From Streptosporangiaceae bacterium (GTDB lineage Bacteria; Actinomycetota; Actinomycetes; Streptosporangiales; Streptosporangiaceae), in NCBI GenBank assembly GCA_025964715.1, contig JAOPYH010000324.1, positions 1-42,101 of the forward strand: a stretch of 42,101 nucleotides of DNA, in the 5' to 3' direction. The position numbers and the translations under genes are program-made. The notes under the pieces are model-generated. The model did no database searches and was not told the origin of the DNA. It saw nothing but the letters and a program-made list of their open reading frames with translations. Positions 1-8,853 of this stretch are shown here, piece by piece (the first letter of the stretch is position 1; the number at the start of each line of letters is the position of its first letter).

Positions 1-551
1 TGGCCGGTGGCCTCCGGCGCCGCCGGGGGCTCGGCCGCCGCCCCGGCACCGCCGGGCGGCTCCAGCACCCCCGCGAGGGGGAAGTCCGGACGGTCGGCCG
101 GCTTGGCCCGTCCGGCCAGGGTCGCCCGGATCCGTTGCATGAGCAGGGCGCGGGCCTCGGCGGCGTCGGTGACTCCCACGAGGTCCACATAGGTGATCGT
201 CGATAGCAGGCCCTCGAGCGGGCAGTCCTCCAGCCGGACCGTGACCAGCTTGGCGGCAGGATTGTCGGGGTCGGCCCGCATGGCCGCCTGCCATTCCAGC
301 CTGCCGTAACGTGATCTCAGGTAGTTGCTGGACAGCACGGCGACGACGACCGCGGCCTCGCTGACCCCCCGGTCCATGAAGTCGATGAAGTTCGTGCCGG
401 GAACGAAGTCCCATGCCTGCAGCATTGTCCGGTAGCCGGCGGCCTCGAGCTCCCAGGCGATCCAGGACGCCCAGCGCTCGTCCGCGGGGGAGTAGCTCAC
501 GAAGAAGTCGATGGGCCGGTCGGGTCGAAGGGTGGCGTCCCGGGGAGGCAT
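1..551 (-). CDS. TIR-domain protein, N-terminal part (runs off left edge)
   Basis: The first 183 codons of a gene whose 3' end lies outside the window. The start is the ATG at 551. Residues about 13-127 form a TIR domain: the opening DFFVSYSPADERW is the usual box 1, and SSNYLRSRYGRLEW (74-87) holds a Glu at 86 where TIR NADases keep their catalytic Glu. A Pro/Ala/Gly-rich linker begins near 150, so another domain should follow. From memory, TIR modules with this wording (an AWDFVPG block, then a VRLEDC block) head actinobacterial TIR-NB-ARC or TIR-TPR proteins, including those of FxSxx-COOH peptide loci; that is an inference. Bacterial TIR domains often cleave NAD+ or act as adaptors in immunity. 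The gene is divergent from the permease, with 71 bp between starts. The domain call is firm; the rest of the protein is unknown. Confidence 0.85.
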   Translation of the reverse strand, partial: MPPRDATLRPDRPIDFFVSYSPADERWASWIAWELEAAGYRTMLQAWDFVPGTNFIDFMDRGVSEAAVVVAVLSSNYLRSRYGRLEWQAAMRADPDNPAAKLVTVRLEDCPLEGLLSTITYVDLVGVTDAAEARALLMQRIRATLAGRAKPADRPDFPLAGVLEPPGGAGAAAEPPAAPEATG

Positions 552-622
552 GGACTCAGTATCCCTTTCGGGCCCACGGTTTCGAAGGCCTGCCGGGTCT
601 CGGTCATGAGATCATTGGCCCC

Positions 623-1831
623 ATGGCGGGCAGGGTCGTGGGCGTCCGGGCCCTGGGACGCGGGCTCAGCGTTCTCGACTGGATTCGCTTCGCGCTACTG
701 GCGACCGGGCTGATCTGTGTCGTCACGGGGCTGCTGCCGGCCGCGGACGCCCAGCAGAGCCTCCGGCGCATCGCCCCGATGCTGCTGTTCCTCGGCAGCG
801 TGATCGTCCTCGCCGAACTAACCAAAGAGGCCGGGGTCTTCGACGTCATCGCCGCGCGGATGGCGCGCGCGGGACGCGGCGACTACACGGTCCTGTTCTT
901 CCTCTGCGTGGCCTTCGCCGCGCTCACGACCATCTGCCTGAACCTGGACACCACGGCGGTGCTGCTCACGCCCGTGATGCTCGCGCTGGCGCCCAAGGCG
1001 CGCATCGCAGCCCTCCCACTGGCCATGACGACGGTGTGGCTGGCCAACACCGCGAGCCTGCTGCTGCCGGTGTCGAACCTGACGAACCTGCTCGCGGCCG
1101 ACCGGGTCAGGCTCGACCCCCCCGCGTTCGCCGCGCGGATGTGGGTCCCGCAGCTGATGTCACTGGCGGCCACGATGGTCTTCCTGTGGGTCTTCTACTG
1201 GCGCCGGGGCGCCCGCGGCGCCGATCGGTATGAGCCTCCAGAGCCTCCCGCTGTGCCCGACAGGGTCCTTTTCACCACGATGGGCCTGGCCTGCCTACTG
1301 TTCATCGCGACCATCCTCGCGGGCGTGGAGATCGGTGTCGCCTCCACCGGTGCGGCGATGCTGGCGGTCATCGTCTTCGTGTGGCGCGACCGGGCGAAGC
1401 TCACCTGGAGCCTTTTCCCCTGGCAGCTGCTGGTGTTCGTCACCGGGCTGTTCCTGGTGGTCCCCACGCTGCAGCGGTACGGCCTGAACGAGCTCATGAC
1501 CTCTCTCATCGGAGCCGACGACGGCCCCCTGGGGTCTTACCGCGCCGCGGCCGCCGGGGCCGGGCTGTCCAATCTCCTCAACAACCTGCCCGCCTATGTC
1601 GCCGGAGAGGCGGTAGTCCCGGCCGGCAACCACGACCAGCTGCTGGCTCTCCTCGTCGGGGTCAACGTCGGCCCGGTCATCACGCCGTGGGCGTCGCTCG
1701 CGACGCTGCTCTGGTTCGAGTGGTGTCGCCGGCGCGGTGTCCGGGTCCCGCTGCGCATGTTCATGCTGACGGGAGCCGGGCTGGCGGTGGTCGGGCTGGC
1801 GGCCGGCGTGGCCGGCTTGCTCATCGTCTGA
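623..1831 (+). CDS. ArsB/SLC13-type (ion transporter superfamily) permease
   Basis: A 402-residue integral membrane protein with about ten to eleven hydrophobic helices. Two half-repeats are visible: the first carries DTTAVLLTP (109-117) and SNLTN (151-155), the second SNLLNNLPAY (316-325). Such paired hairpin motifs are typical of the ion transporter superfamily that includes ArsB, NhaD, CitMHS and SLC13 carriers, which move arsenite, sodium, citrate or dicarboxylates. The length fits the ArsB-like branch. Substrate cannot be read from the sequence, and no arsR or arsC lies beside it. I chose the ATG at 623; the frame stays open upstream to 413, but that stretch overlaps the divergent TIR gene and reads as an Arg/Ser-rich shadow. 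The 3' end faces the phosphatase gene 37 bp away, with no clear terminator between them. Confidence 0.8.
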   Translation: MAGRVVGVRALGRGLSVLDWIRFALLATGLICVVTGLLPAADAQQSLRRIAPMLLFLGSVIVLAELTKEAGVFDVIAARMARAGRGDYTVLFFLCVAFAALTTICLNLDTTAVLLTPVMLALAPKARIAALPLAMTTVWLANTASLLLPVSNLTNLLAADRVRLDPPAFAARMWVPQLMSLAATMVFLWVFYWRRGARGADRYEPPEPPAVPDRVLFTTMGLACLLFIATILAGVEIGVASTGAAMLAVIVFVWRDRAKLTWSLFPWQLLVFVTGLFLVVPTLQRYGLNELMTSLIGADDGPLGSYRAAAAGAGLSNLLNNLPAYVAGEAVVPAGNHDQLLALLVGVNVGPVITPWASLATLLWFEWCRRRGVRVPLRMFMLTGAGLAVVGLAAGVAGLLIV

Positions 1832-1868
1832 CCCGTGAACGCGTGCGGCCCGTGGATAGGCCCCGGCT

Positions 1869-2717
1869 CTAGAGCAGCCCGTCCAGTGAGGCCTCGAGGC
1901 GGCCGGCGAGCTCGACGTTCTCCAGCAACGGGGCCACGAGCCCGGGCCGGGCGGCCACGAAGCTCCGATCCCGCGCCGGGAGGTCGATCCGGTGATCGAA
2001 GGGCTTGCCGTCCAGGCCGCACACGGACAGGCCCGCCTCCACGGCGATGATGGCGCCCGCGGGCAGGTCCACGAGCTCGGTGCGGTAGCCGACAATGCCG
2101 TCGATGTGCCCGTCGGCGAGCATCACCCAGGCGAGCAGCGGCGCCCAGAGCTGGAGCAGCCGGTGCGACCGGGCCTCCAGCACCATCCTCAGGGCCCGCG
2201 CCCTGGTGTCGTGCCGAGGGACGCCGTGCCCCTGGATCCAGGCCAGCCGCGGATGGGCCGGCACCGGTCGCCCGGCGGGCATACGCTCCTCGCACCCGGC
2301 CGGTGCGCCGCCGTTGCGAACCGCGGACCAGGTCCGTCCGGTCACAGGATTGTGCACGACACCCAGCACGGGCTGCCCGTCCCTGCACAGAGCGATGCCG
2401 ACCGCGTAGACCGGCAGCCCGATCGCCACGTTGTTGGTGCCGTCCAGTGGATCCACCAGCCACACGCAGGAGTGCCGGCCCGGCCCCACGGTGCCGGACT
2501 CCTCCGCGATGACCTGGTGCTCGGGAAAGACGGCGCGGATCCGGTCCAGGATCAGTCGCTCGGCGGCCAGATCGAGGTCGGTCACCACGTCGCCGTCGGA
2601 CCCTTTGGGGCGTACCCCGAGGGCACCGTTCTGTCCCGCGCGGAGAAGCGCGCCGGCCGCCTCGGCCGCCTCGACGGCCACCGACCGTGCCCGCGCGAGA
2701 TCGAGTGGGGGTCTCAC
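1869..2717 (-). CDS. Inositol monophosphatase-family phosphatase
   Basis: A 282-residue Mg2+-dependent phosphatase of the IMPase/FBPase/CysQ superfamily. The metal-site motifs are present: EE at 72-73, DPLDGT at 89-94, and a DLPAG box followed by AVEAG near the C-terminus in place of the usual WDxAAG. Family members remove phosphate from inositol phosphates, fructose 1,6-bisphosphate, histidinol phosphate or 3'-phosphoadenosine 5'-phosphate; the substrate is not decided by these motifs. The start is GTG at 2717 behind GGAGGA. This GTGA overlaps the TGA stop of the upstream cupin gene by 4 bp, so the two are translationally coupled. It is the last gene of a three-gene unit, which hints at a dedicated small phosphorylated substrate (inference). 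Confidence 0.85.
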   Translation of the reverse strand: MRPPLDLARARSVAVEAAEAAGALLRAGQNGALGVRPKGSDGDVVTDLDLAAERLILDRIRAVFPEHQVIAEESGTVGPGRHSCVWLVDPLDGTNNVAIGLPVYAVGIALCRDGQPVLGVVHNPVTGRTWSAVRNGGAPAGCEERMPAGRPVPAHPRLAWIQGHGVPRHDTRARALRMVLEARSHRLLQLWAPLLAWVMLADGHIDGIVGYRTELVDLPAGAIIAVEAGLSVCGLDGKPFDHRIDLPARDRSFVAARPGLVAPLLENVELAGRLEASLDGLL

Positions 2718-3424
2718 AGTCGTCCTCCAGGGCCCGCCCGTGGTGAGGCGGCGTAGGTCGCGGCGAGTCGCCGTGCGGTGGCCCGCGCGGCGAGAGCGGT
2801 CTCTCGCCCGTCGCAGCGCTGCCTGCGCACACGGTGTGTACGGGTCGCCAGTGCCCCGAGGGAGAGGTCGGCGGTCTCGGGAGAGGTGCGGCCCAGCGCG
2901 ATGGTCGCCGCGTCGTGCCCCTCTTCGATCACGGTGCTGTGGAAGACCCCGGCCGGGAGCGCGTAGGCGTCGCCCGCGCGGTGCACGCCGGGCTGCTCGG
3001 GCACCGGCCGGACGGTCCGCGGCGTGGCCCGGATCTCGTCCTCGTCCCCGCGGCTGAACACCTCGAAGATTCTCTGAGCGGAGCCGGCGGCGATCCTGAA
3101 AGGCACATTGCGCACCTGCCCGTACAGGACATAGCTGTACAGGTCCCAGCTGTGGCAGTGCACCTCTGAGGTGGTCGTGTGCGCCTTGTCGAGCCGCGGC
3201 GACCAGATGTGCAAGCACACGCCCACCGGGTCGCGCCGCTCCAGCGGCAGGCACAGGAATCCGAGCGGGTGGCGCACCGCGGCCACCACGCGCCGGCCCG
3301 TGGCGATGTCGTAAAGCACGCCGCTCGCCCAGGCCGGCAGCGAGCGGTGGGCCGTGCCCGCGACGATCTCCTCGTATACGTCTTCGTAGCGCATGATGTC
3401 CCGCAAGGCTTCGCCCGGCCTCAT
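2714..3424 (-). CDS. Cupin-fold protein of unknown function
   Basis: 236 residues. I do not recognise a characterised family, but the core looks like a cupin barrel. SEVHCHSWDLYSYVLYG (87-102) puts two histidines (89, 91) on one strand, as in cupin motif 1. ALPAGVFHS (156-164) resembles motif 2, with a third His at 162; His 170 could also bind metal. That would give a three-His site like those of thiol dioxygenases and other cupin oxygenases, or a sugar- or small-molecule-binding domain. The C-terminal 50 residues are Arg/Ala-rich and probably helical. The ATG start overlaps the stop of the upstream two-TM gene (ATGA) and its own stop overlaps the phosphatase start, so all three are likely made together. 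The cupin call is moderate; no reaction is assigned. Confidence 0.7.
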   Translation of the reverse strand: MRPGEALRDIMRYEDVYEEIVAGTAHRSLPAWASGVLYDIATGRRVVAAVRHPLGFLCLPLERRDPVGVCLHIWSPRLDKAHTTTSEVHCHSWDLYSYVLYGQVRNVPFRIAAGSAQRIFEVFSRGDEDEIRATPRTVRPVPEQPGVHRAGDAYALPAGVFHSTVIEEGHDAATIALGRTSPETADLSLGALATRTHRVRRQRCDGRETALAARATARRLAATYAASPRAGPGGRL

Positions 3425-4446
3425 TCGTAGGGGTTCTTGGCCCGCAGCGCCTTCCGGATGATGTCCACGACATCGCGGTCGGAGAAGGCCCGGGGGAGGT
3501 CGAGGCCGAGTTCCTCGAAGAGCTTGCGGACCTCCTCGACAGTGGGTTCGTCGCTGAGCGGCGCCGTCCGGGCCTGTTCGATCGGGACCCGGCGGGCCTG
3601 GTCGAGGCTGGTCAGCAGTTCGGTGCTGCACCAGTCGTAGTAGAACCTGCCCCGGTCGGTCACCATCGCCGCCCCCTGCGGGTTCTCCTGGGTGATGATG
3701 ACCCGCGAGGCGGACAGGTCCCACCGCAACGTGCTCATCGCCGCGGACAGCCCGATGTCGATGTCGAGGAGCCGGAACCGCTGCCGGTACCAGCAGGCGG
3801 ACAGCACGGTGGCGAAGGCCTCCTTGCGGGTCCGGTCGAGCGTCCATGGCTCACCGGTGGCGTCCGGCTCGTCCGACAGAGAGCGGCGGTACCTGGCGTA
3901 GGTGTCGCACAGGTCCTCGTTGGTGGGATCGATGATCTCCAGCCGGATGAGGAGCGTGCGACGTTCGGCCCTGGCGGACTCGACGCACTTGGGCAGCGTC
4001 ACGGCGCGGATGTAGGTGCCCGTGCCGCCCTTGAAGATCCACCGGTCGGTGCCGCGGCGGGCGTCGGCGAGCACCTGGCCCACCTCGGAGCCGCTCACGA
4101 CGCGCACCAGTGAGGCCTCGTCGAGGGCCTGCCGCGTCCCGGCCACCAGGCTCTCGAGACGCTCCACACGGCTGAGCCGCTCCGGCAGCTGGATCAGCGC
4201 ACCCGAGGTGTCGCGCAGGATGTCGCGGACCTCCTGCTCCACGGGGGCGCGCCGCCAACGGTCCCGCAGGATCGTGGTGGCGACCAGGCCGAGAACCAGG
4301 AGCGTGGCGTTGCTGACCACCTCGGCCTTGACCGTCGACAGGACGCCCAGCACGCCGATGAGGAGCGCGAGCAACAGAGCCATGGCCGCGTCGAGGCTCT
4401 TCGCCAGCGAAATAGCGAACTGCTTCATATTGTGCAACCCCGTCAC
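3421..4446 (-). CDS. Two-TM membrane protein with unassigned cytoplasmic domain
   Basis: About 341 residues from GTG 4446, or 335 from ATG 4428; neither has a strong ribosome site, so the start is unsettled. Two hydrophobic helices near the N-terminus (about 17-37 and 44-62) form a hairpin with a short outside loop, leaving about 270 residues in the cytoplasm. A helical stretch follows (about 70-115), then a globular domain with a GGTGTYIRAVTLP block near 145-157 and a LEIIDPTNEDLC block near 178-189. I do not recognise the fold; there is no Walker motif, HKD motif or kinase signature. It is first in the coupled three-gene unit with the cupin and phosphatase genes, so it may anchor or sense for them (inference). 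Base composition matches the neighbours. Confidence 0.75.
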   Translation of the reverse strand: MTGLHNMKQFAISLAKSLDAAMALLLALLIGVLGVLSTVKAEVVSNATLLVLGLVATTILRDRWRRAPVEQEVRDILRDTSGALIQLPERLSRVERLESLVAGTRQALDEASLVRVVSGSEVGQVLADARRGTDRWIFKGGTGTYIRAVTLPKCVESARAERRTLLIRLEIIDPTNEDLCDTYARYRRSLSDEPDATGEPWTLDRTRKEAFATVLSACWYRQRFRLLDIDIGLSAAMSTLRWDLSASRVIITQENPQGAAMVTDRGRFYYDWCSTELLTSLDQARRVPIEQARTAPLSDEPTVEEVRKLFEELGLDLPRAFSDRDVVDIIRKALRAKNPYE

Positions 4447-4497
4447 CTCGGCGCCAGCGCCATGGTATCCACGGCCACGGTCCGTGGGACAGAGGAT

Positions 4498-5463
4498 TTA
4501 CGGTGCGGAGGTGGCCACCGGGCGCGCGGGCTCAGACCGGGTCGGGGGTGGCCCGGCCCGTGCGGCCATGCCACCGATGCGCTGTGCGAGCAGGTCCCGG
4601 AGGAGATCGGGCCTGCTGGTGATGAGCCCGTCGACATGCTGCGCGATGGCCTGCCGCATGGTCTCCGCGTCCTGGGCGCTCCACGTGAAGACCTCCATGT
4701 TGAGCGCGTGGATCCTGGCGACATAGTCCTCGGACAGGTCCCGGTAGTAGGGGTTGATCTGGTCGGCGAACTGGGCCAGTCGTGGCAGTTGCTCCACGGC
4801 CGGGGTGCCGAGCACGCCGATGGGCACCCATGGCAGCAGGGTGCGGAACCAACGCATGGACCGCCAGTTGAAGGACTGCACGATGAGCCGGCGGTCCCAG
4901 CGGCTGGTCCTCAGCCAGTACGGCTCCCGGTGGAGCCGTTCGGCTATCCGGTCCTCGATGCCCGGATAGAGCTCCGGCGCCTTGATCTCCAGCAGCATGC
5001 CGACCCGGCCGCCGCGCATGGCCCGGAGCGTCTCGGCGAGCGTGGGCACCGGCTCGCCCTGGAACCTCTGCTCGAACCAGGAGCCCGCGTCGAGCCTGCG
5101 GATCTCGGCCAGCGTGAACTCGGAGATCTGCCACGGCGCCCGGTCGGGGAAGATCTCCTCGGCGTTGGTCGTACGGGCCAGCGTCGTGTCGTGCATGAGG
5201 ATCAGCTCGAGGTCCTTCGTCTGCTGCACGTCCGCCTCGAACATGTCCGCCCCCTGTGTCTGCGCCAGCCTGAAGGCGGCCATGGTGTTCTCCGGCGCGT
5301 ACGAGGACGCTCCCCGGTGCGCGACGTTGGCGACCTTGCGCGGTGGGATCTCGGCGGCCCGGCGCGTGGCCGTGCCCGCCGTGGCTCCTGCGGGGGCCGG
5401 GGTCGCCAAGGACAGCGCGGCCGCCATGAGGGTCACCGCGGCGGCGAGGCGGAATGGTGGCAA
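4498..5463 (-). CDS. Secreted glycerophosphodiester phosphodiesterase
   Basis: A 321-residue GDPD-family enzyme that cleaves glycerophosphodiesters to sn-glycerol 3-phosphate and an alcohol. An N-terminal signal peptide (about 1-28, ending near PAGATA) predicts export. Catalytic landmarks are in place: HR at 49-50, PEN with Glu 59, the metal ligands Glu 76 and Asp 78, and His 91 in LMHD. A LEIKAPE block and the final VFTWSAQD and DGLITSRPD blocks complete the TIM barrel. The start is TTG at 5463, supported by AGGAG five bases upstream; no ATG lies near it, and the first Met inside is past the positively charged n-region. It sits 51 bp from the start of the three-gene unit on the same strand and could be transcribed with it. 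Likely role: scavenging phosphate or glycerol from lipids or teichoic acid (inference). Confidence 0.9.
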   Translation of the reverse strand: MPPFRLAAAVTLMAAALSLATPAPAGATAGTATRRAAEIPPRKVANVAHRGASSYAPENTMAAFRLAQTQGADMFEADVQQTKDLELILMHDTTLARTTNAEEIFPDRAPWQISEFTLAEIRRLDAGSWFEQRFQGEPVPTLAETLRAMRGGRVGMLLEIKAPELYPGIEDRIAERLHREPYWLRTSRWDRRLIVQSFNWRSMRWFRTLLPWVPIGVLGTPAVEQLPRLAQFADQINPYYRDLSEDYVARIHALNMEVFTWSAQDAETMRQAIAQHVDGLITSRPDLLRDLLAQRIGGMAARAGPPPTRSEPARPVATSAP

Positions 5464-5601
5464 ATCAGGCTCCTGTCACGGGCGACATGTCCGGGCCGGC
5501 GTTCCAGGAGCCCGATCCCTCCGGTGGAAGATCGTACGAGCAGGGGGCGCAGACGCGGGCATCACGGCCCGGTGTGTTCGGTCTTCGCGCTCCGGCCGGG
5601 A

Positions 5602-5624
5602 ATGTCAGTGGCGCATCGTACGGT
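5602..5624 (+). promoter_or_regulatory. PafBC/RecA-independent DNA-damage promoter of uvrB
   Basis: ATGTCAGTG (5602-5610), eight bases, then TACGGT (5619-5624). The known actinobacterial RecA-independent damage promoter (RecA-NDp), bound through PafBC, has consensus tTGTCRgtg-N8-TAnnnT. This matches every core position with the exact spacing. Transcription would start near 5631, leaving a leader of roughly 114 bases before uvrB. No LexA box is visible in the gap. Confidence 0.75.
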
Positions 5625-5744
5625 TGAAACTGGGGCGTGGACCGTCGGTCCAGGGGTTTCCGGGCGCCGCGGTGCAATGGCCCCGGCGGGGGACCGGGGA
5701 CCCCGGCCATGAGGCGCCCGCAGGCCAGCGAACCAGGAGGCACA

Positions 5745-7862
5745 ATGCGACCGGTCACCGACCTTCAGCGCAGGCTTGCGCCGTTCGAGGTCGTCACCGA
5801 GATGACCCCCTCGGGCGACCAGCCGCAGGCCATCGCCCAGCTGCGTGAGCGCATCGAGCGCGGTGACAAGGACGCGGTGCTGCTGGGCGCCACGGGCACG
5901 GGCAAGACCGCCTCGATCGCCTGGCTGATCGAGAAGCTGCAGCGGCCCACTCTGGTGATGCAGCCCAACAAGACCCTGGCCGCGCAGTTCGCCAACGAGC
6001 TTCGGGAGATGCTGCCCAACAACGCGGTCGAGTACTTCGTCTCCTACTACGACTACTACCAGCCGGAGGCCTACGTCCCGCAGACCGACACCTACATCGA
6101 GAAGGACGCCTCGATCAACGATGAGGTGGACCGGCTGCGCCACTCCGCGACCAGCTCCCTGCTCACCCGGCGGGACACGATCGTGGTGGCCTCGGTGTCG
6201 TGCATCTACGGTCTCGGCACCCCCCAGGAGTACGTCGACCGGATGGTCAACCTGCGGGTGGGTCAGGAGATAGAGCGTGACCAGCTGCTGCGCCGGCTGG
6301 TCGAGATGCAGTACTCCCGCAACGACCTGGCCTTCACCCGGGGCACGTTCCGGGTGCGCGGCGACACGATCGAGATCATCCCGCAGTACGAGGAGCTCGC
6401 CGTCCGCATCGAGATGTTCGGCGACGAAATCGAGAAGCTCGCCACCCTGCATCCGCTCACCGGCGAGGTGCTGTCGGAGGACCAGGAGGTCCATGTCTTC
6501 CCGGCTTCGCACTACGTGGCCGGCACCGAGCGGATGGAGCGGGCCATCCGCGACATCGAGACCGAGCTCGAGGAGACCCTGGGGCGGATGGAGCGGCAGG
6601 GCAAGCTGCTCGAGGCCCAGCGGCTGCGCATGCGCACCACCTATGACATCGAGATGATGCGCCAGGTCGGGTCCTGTTCCGGCATCGAGAACTACTCCCG
6701 GCACATCGACGGCCGCGGGGCCGGCACCGCGCCCAACACCCTGCTCGACTACTTCCCCGAGGACTTCCTGCTGGTCCTGGACGAGTCCCACCAGTCGGTG
6801 CCGCAGATCGGCGCGATGTACGAGGGCGATGCCTCCCGCAAGCGGACGCTGGTCGAGCACGGCTTCCGGCTGCCGTCGGCGATGGACAACCGGCCGCTGA
6901 AGTGGGAGGAGTTCCTCGAGCGGATCGGCCAGACCGTCTATCTGTCCGCGACGCCCGGGAAGTACGAGCTCGGCCGGGTCAAGGGTGACGTCGTCGAGCA
7001 GGTCATCCGCCCGACCGGCCTCGTCGACCCCGAGGTCGTCGTCAAGCCCACCAAGGGGCAGATCGACGATCTCGTGCACGAGATCAGGGAGCGGGCCGAG
7101 AGAGACGAGCGGGTCCTGGTCACGACGCTGACCAAGAAGATGTCCGAGGACCTCACCGACTACCTCCTCGACCTCGGCATCCGGGTGCGCTATCTGCACA
7201 GCGAGGTCGACACGCTCCGGCGGATCGAGCTGCTGCGCGAGCTTCGCATGGGCGAGTTCGACGTCCTTGTCGGCATCAACCTGCTCCGGGAGGGACTTGA
7301 CCTGCCTGAGGTCTCCCTCGTGTCCATCCTGGACGCCGACAAGGAGGGCTTCCTGCGCTCGGACACCTCGCTGATCCAGACCATCGGGCGGGCGGCGCGA
7401 AACGTCTCCGGACAGGTGCACATGTACGCCGACCAGGTCACCGCGTCCATGGAGCGGGCCATCGACGAGACCAACCGGCGCCGGGCCAAGCAGGTCGCCT
7501 ACAACAAGGAGCATGGCGTCGAGCCGAAGGCGCTCCGAAAGAAGATCGCCGACATCCTGGACTCGCTGGTCCGCGAGGACGCCGACACCGAGCGGCTCAT
7601 CGGCGGCGCCGGGCGGCAGCAGAGCCGCGGCAAGGCTCCGGTGCCGGGGCTGTCCTCCAGGTCCAAGGAGGCCGGCCGGCACGCGGCCGACCTGGTGGGG
7701 GGGCGGCCCCGTGAGGAGATGGAGTCGCTCATCCAGCAAATGACCGCCCAGATGCACCAAGCGGCCACCGACCTGCAGTTCGAGCTCGCCGCGCGGCTCC
7801 GGGACGAGATGAAGGAGCTCAAGCGCGAGCTGCGCGACATGAAGGAGGCCGGCGTCCGATAG
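5745..7862 (+). CDS. uvrB: UvrABC excinuclease subunit B
   Basis: A 705-residue DNA-damage verification helicase of nucleotide excision repair. UvrA loads it, it checks the lesion by strand insertion, then UvrC cuts. Walker A GATGTGKT is at 48-55. The Tyr-rich beta-hairpin ([10 protein letters not shown] region, about 100-110) that clamps DNA follows. The Walker B box DESH is at 346-349, with LSATPG and GRAARN helicase motifs after it, and the C-terminal UVR helix pair that binds UvrC covers about 665-700. Length is normal for actinobacteria. The start is ATG 5745 behind a good CCAGGAGG; the frame is open upstream to 5637, but that stretch has no family-like sequence. The upstream PafBC-type promoter predicts induction by DNA damage. 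Confidence 0.98.
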   Translation: MRPVTDLQRRLAPFEVVTEMTPSGDQPQAIAQLRERIERGDKDAVLLGATGTGKTASIAWLIEKLQRPTLVMQPNKTLAAQFANELREMLPNNAVEYFVSYYDYYQPEAYVPQTDTYIEKDASINDEVDRLRHSATSSLLTRRDTIVVASVSCIYGLGTPQEYVDRMVNLRVGQEIERDQLLRRLVEMQYSRNDLAFTRGTFRVRGDTIEIIPQYEELAVRIEMFGDEIEKLATLHPLTGEVLSEDQEVHVFPASHYVAGTERMERAIRDIETELEETLGRMERQGKLLEAQRLRMRTTYDIEMMRQVGSCSGIENYSRHIDGRGAGTAPNTLLDYFPEDFLLVLDESHQSVPQIGAMYEGDASRKRTLVEHGFRLPSAMDNRPLKWEEFLERIGQTVYLSATPGKYELGRVKGDVVEQVIRPTGLVDPEVVVKPTKGQIDDLVHEIRERAERDERVLVTTLTKKMSEDLTDYLLDLGIRVRYLHSEVDTLRRIELLRELRMGEFDVLVGINLLREGLDLPEVSLVSILDADKEGFLRSDTSLIQTIGRAARNVSGQVHMYADQVTASMERAIDETNRRRAKQVAYNKEHGVEPKALRKKIADILDSLVREDADTERLIGGAGRQQSRGKAPVPGLSSRSKEAGRHAADLVGGRPREEMESLIQQMTAQMHQAATDLQFELAARLRDEMKELKRELRDMKEAGVR

Positions 7863-8155
7863 CACCAACGGACGTGCCCTTCACCTGTGGTTGTCGTGCG
7901 GTTGTTCGCGCTCGTGTAAGCCGGGCAACTGGGTAGTCCAGGTACGAACTGCGTTTCGACGGCATCGACATGCGCAGCGTCATATTAGAGAGAGGCGTAG
8001 TCCAGCCCGGACGGCGAAAGAACGCACACGGTCCCGGTCAATTCGTGGTTGGTGCTCCTCGGCCGCGCGGAGCCGGTGCTCTACGTGGCCCGGCATGACG
8101 GGCGTCGGCCCGCGACAGCTCGTAATGGACGGAGAGCGGAGGCCGCGTTCGGGCG
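7863..8155. other. Gap between convergent uvrB and DUF4126 gene
   Basis: 293 bases between two converging genes. I see no convincing gene, hairpin terminator or RNA family here. An AT-rich patch (CATATTAGAG near 7980) stands out and could be a -10 element on either strand, but no good -35 partner was found. Short open frames that run into the DUF4126 gene on the opposite strand look like shadows. Confidence 0.5.
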
Positions 8156-8770
8156 TCAGGGCGAGGGGCTCGCGTGTGCTGCGGTGCGTTGCCTCCGTCG
8201 GCGGCGCCGGGCTCGCAGGCGGTGGATGAGCCGCATGGCGACGTAGACCAGGATCATCAGCAAGATGAGGGCCACCACCGGCGCCAGGATGGCCAGCAGG
8301 CTCATCCCGAGGGAGATGGCGTCCTCCGCCGCGCTCACCACTGGGGTGCCGGTCCCCAGCGTGCCCCCGTTGACGACCGGGCGCACACTGGCCTTGGTCG
8401 AGTGGACGACAAGGCCCACCGCGATGCCCAGCATCCAGCCGATCCAGGAGTGCTGGCGCATGAAGGACGAGGCGTCGAGCTGTCCCGCGGCGTTGCTGGC
8501 GGCGAACACGGCACCACCGGCGGCGGGTCGTACGAACGTCTGGATGGCGTCGTTCGCATGGTCGACAACGGGGATCTTGTCAAGCACCACCTCGGCGGTG
8601 AGCAGCACAGCCACGGCGGCGAGGGCCCAGCCGTTGGTCATCCAGGAGAACTCGGCCGGTATGGTCACCACGTCGGAGAACCGGCCAAGTAGCCCGATGA
8701 CGAGGATTGGGATATAGGCGTTGAGCCCGGCCGCAGCCGACAGGCCCAACCCTGTCACCATCGCGAACAA
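8156..8770 (-). CDS. DUF4126-family membrane protein
   Basis: About 204 residues. The opening GLGLSAAAGLNAYIPILV and the later DKIPVVDHANDAIQTF block are characteristic of the DUF4126 family, small multi-pass proteins of unknown role. I count four to five hydrophobic segments: near 4-25, 43-62, 78-95, 108-125 and 155-185. The protein ends with a strongly basic tail (seven Arg/His-rich turns) and a Ser/Pro end, probably cytoplasmic. The start is placed at TTG 8770, which has GAGGGA eight bases upstream; the ATG three codons later (8761) is the alternative. The frame is open further upstream to 9049, but that part has no membrane character. No partner gene lies beside it. Confidence 0.8.
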   Translation of the reverse strand: MFAMVTGLGLSAAAGLNAYIPILVIGLLGRFSDVVTIPAEFSWMTNGWALAAVAVLLTAEVVLDKIPVVDHANDAIQTFVRPAAGGAVFAASNAAGQLDASSFMRQHSWIGWMLGIAVGLVVHSTKASVRPVVNGGTLGTGTPVVSAAEDAISLGMSLLAILAPVVALILLMILVYVAMRLIHRLRARRRRRRQRTAAHASPSP

Positions 8771-8853
8771 TGTGATCGTCCCTCGGTGTGATGCGTTGTG
8801 GCCCCTTGGACGTGGGAATGCCCCGTCCGGGTTCCCGGGCACTCGAGGGTCCC

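Noticed and set aside
413-622. N-terminal extension of the permease
   Set aside because: Overlaps the divergent TIR gene and reads as an Arg/Ser-rich shadow.
5464-5744. LexA (SOS) box upstream of uvrB
   Set aside because: No CGAAC-N4-GTTCG-like palindrome; only half-sites such as GTTCG near 5577.
5562-7868. A 768-codon open frame on the minus strand across uvrB
   Set aside because: It is antisense to a certain gene, has no family-like sequence, and arises from high GC at third codon positions.
7891-8229. Plus-strand open frame after uvrB
   Set aside because: Arg/Ser/Cys-rich, overlaps the end of the DUF4126 gene, no ribosome site.
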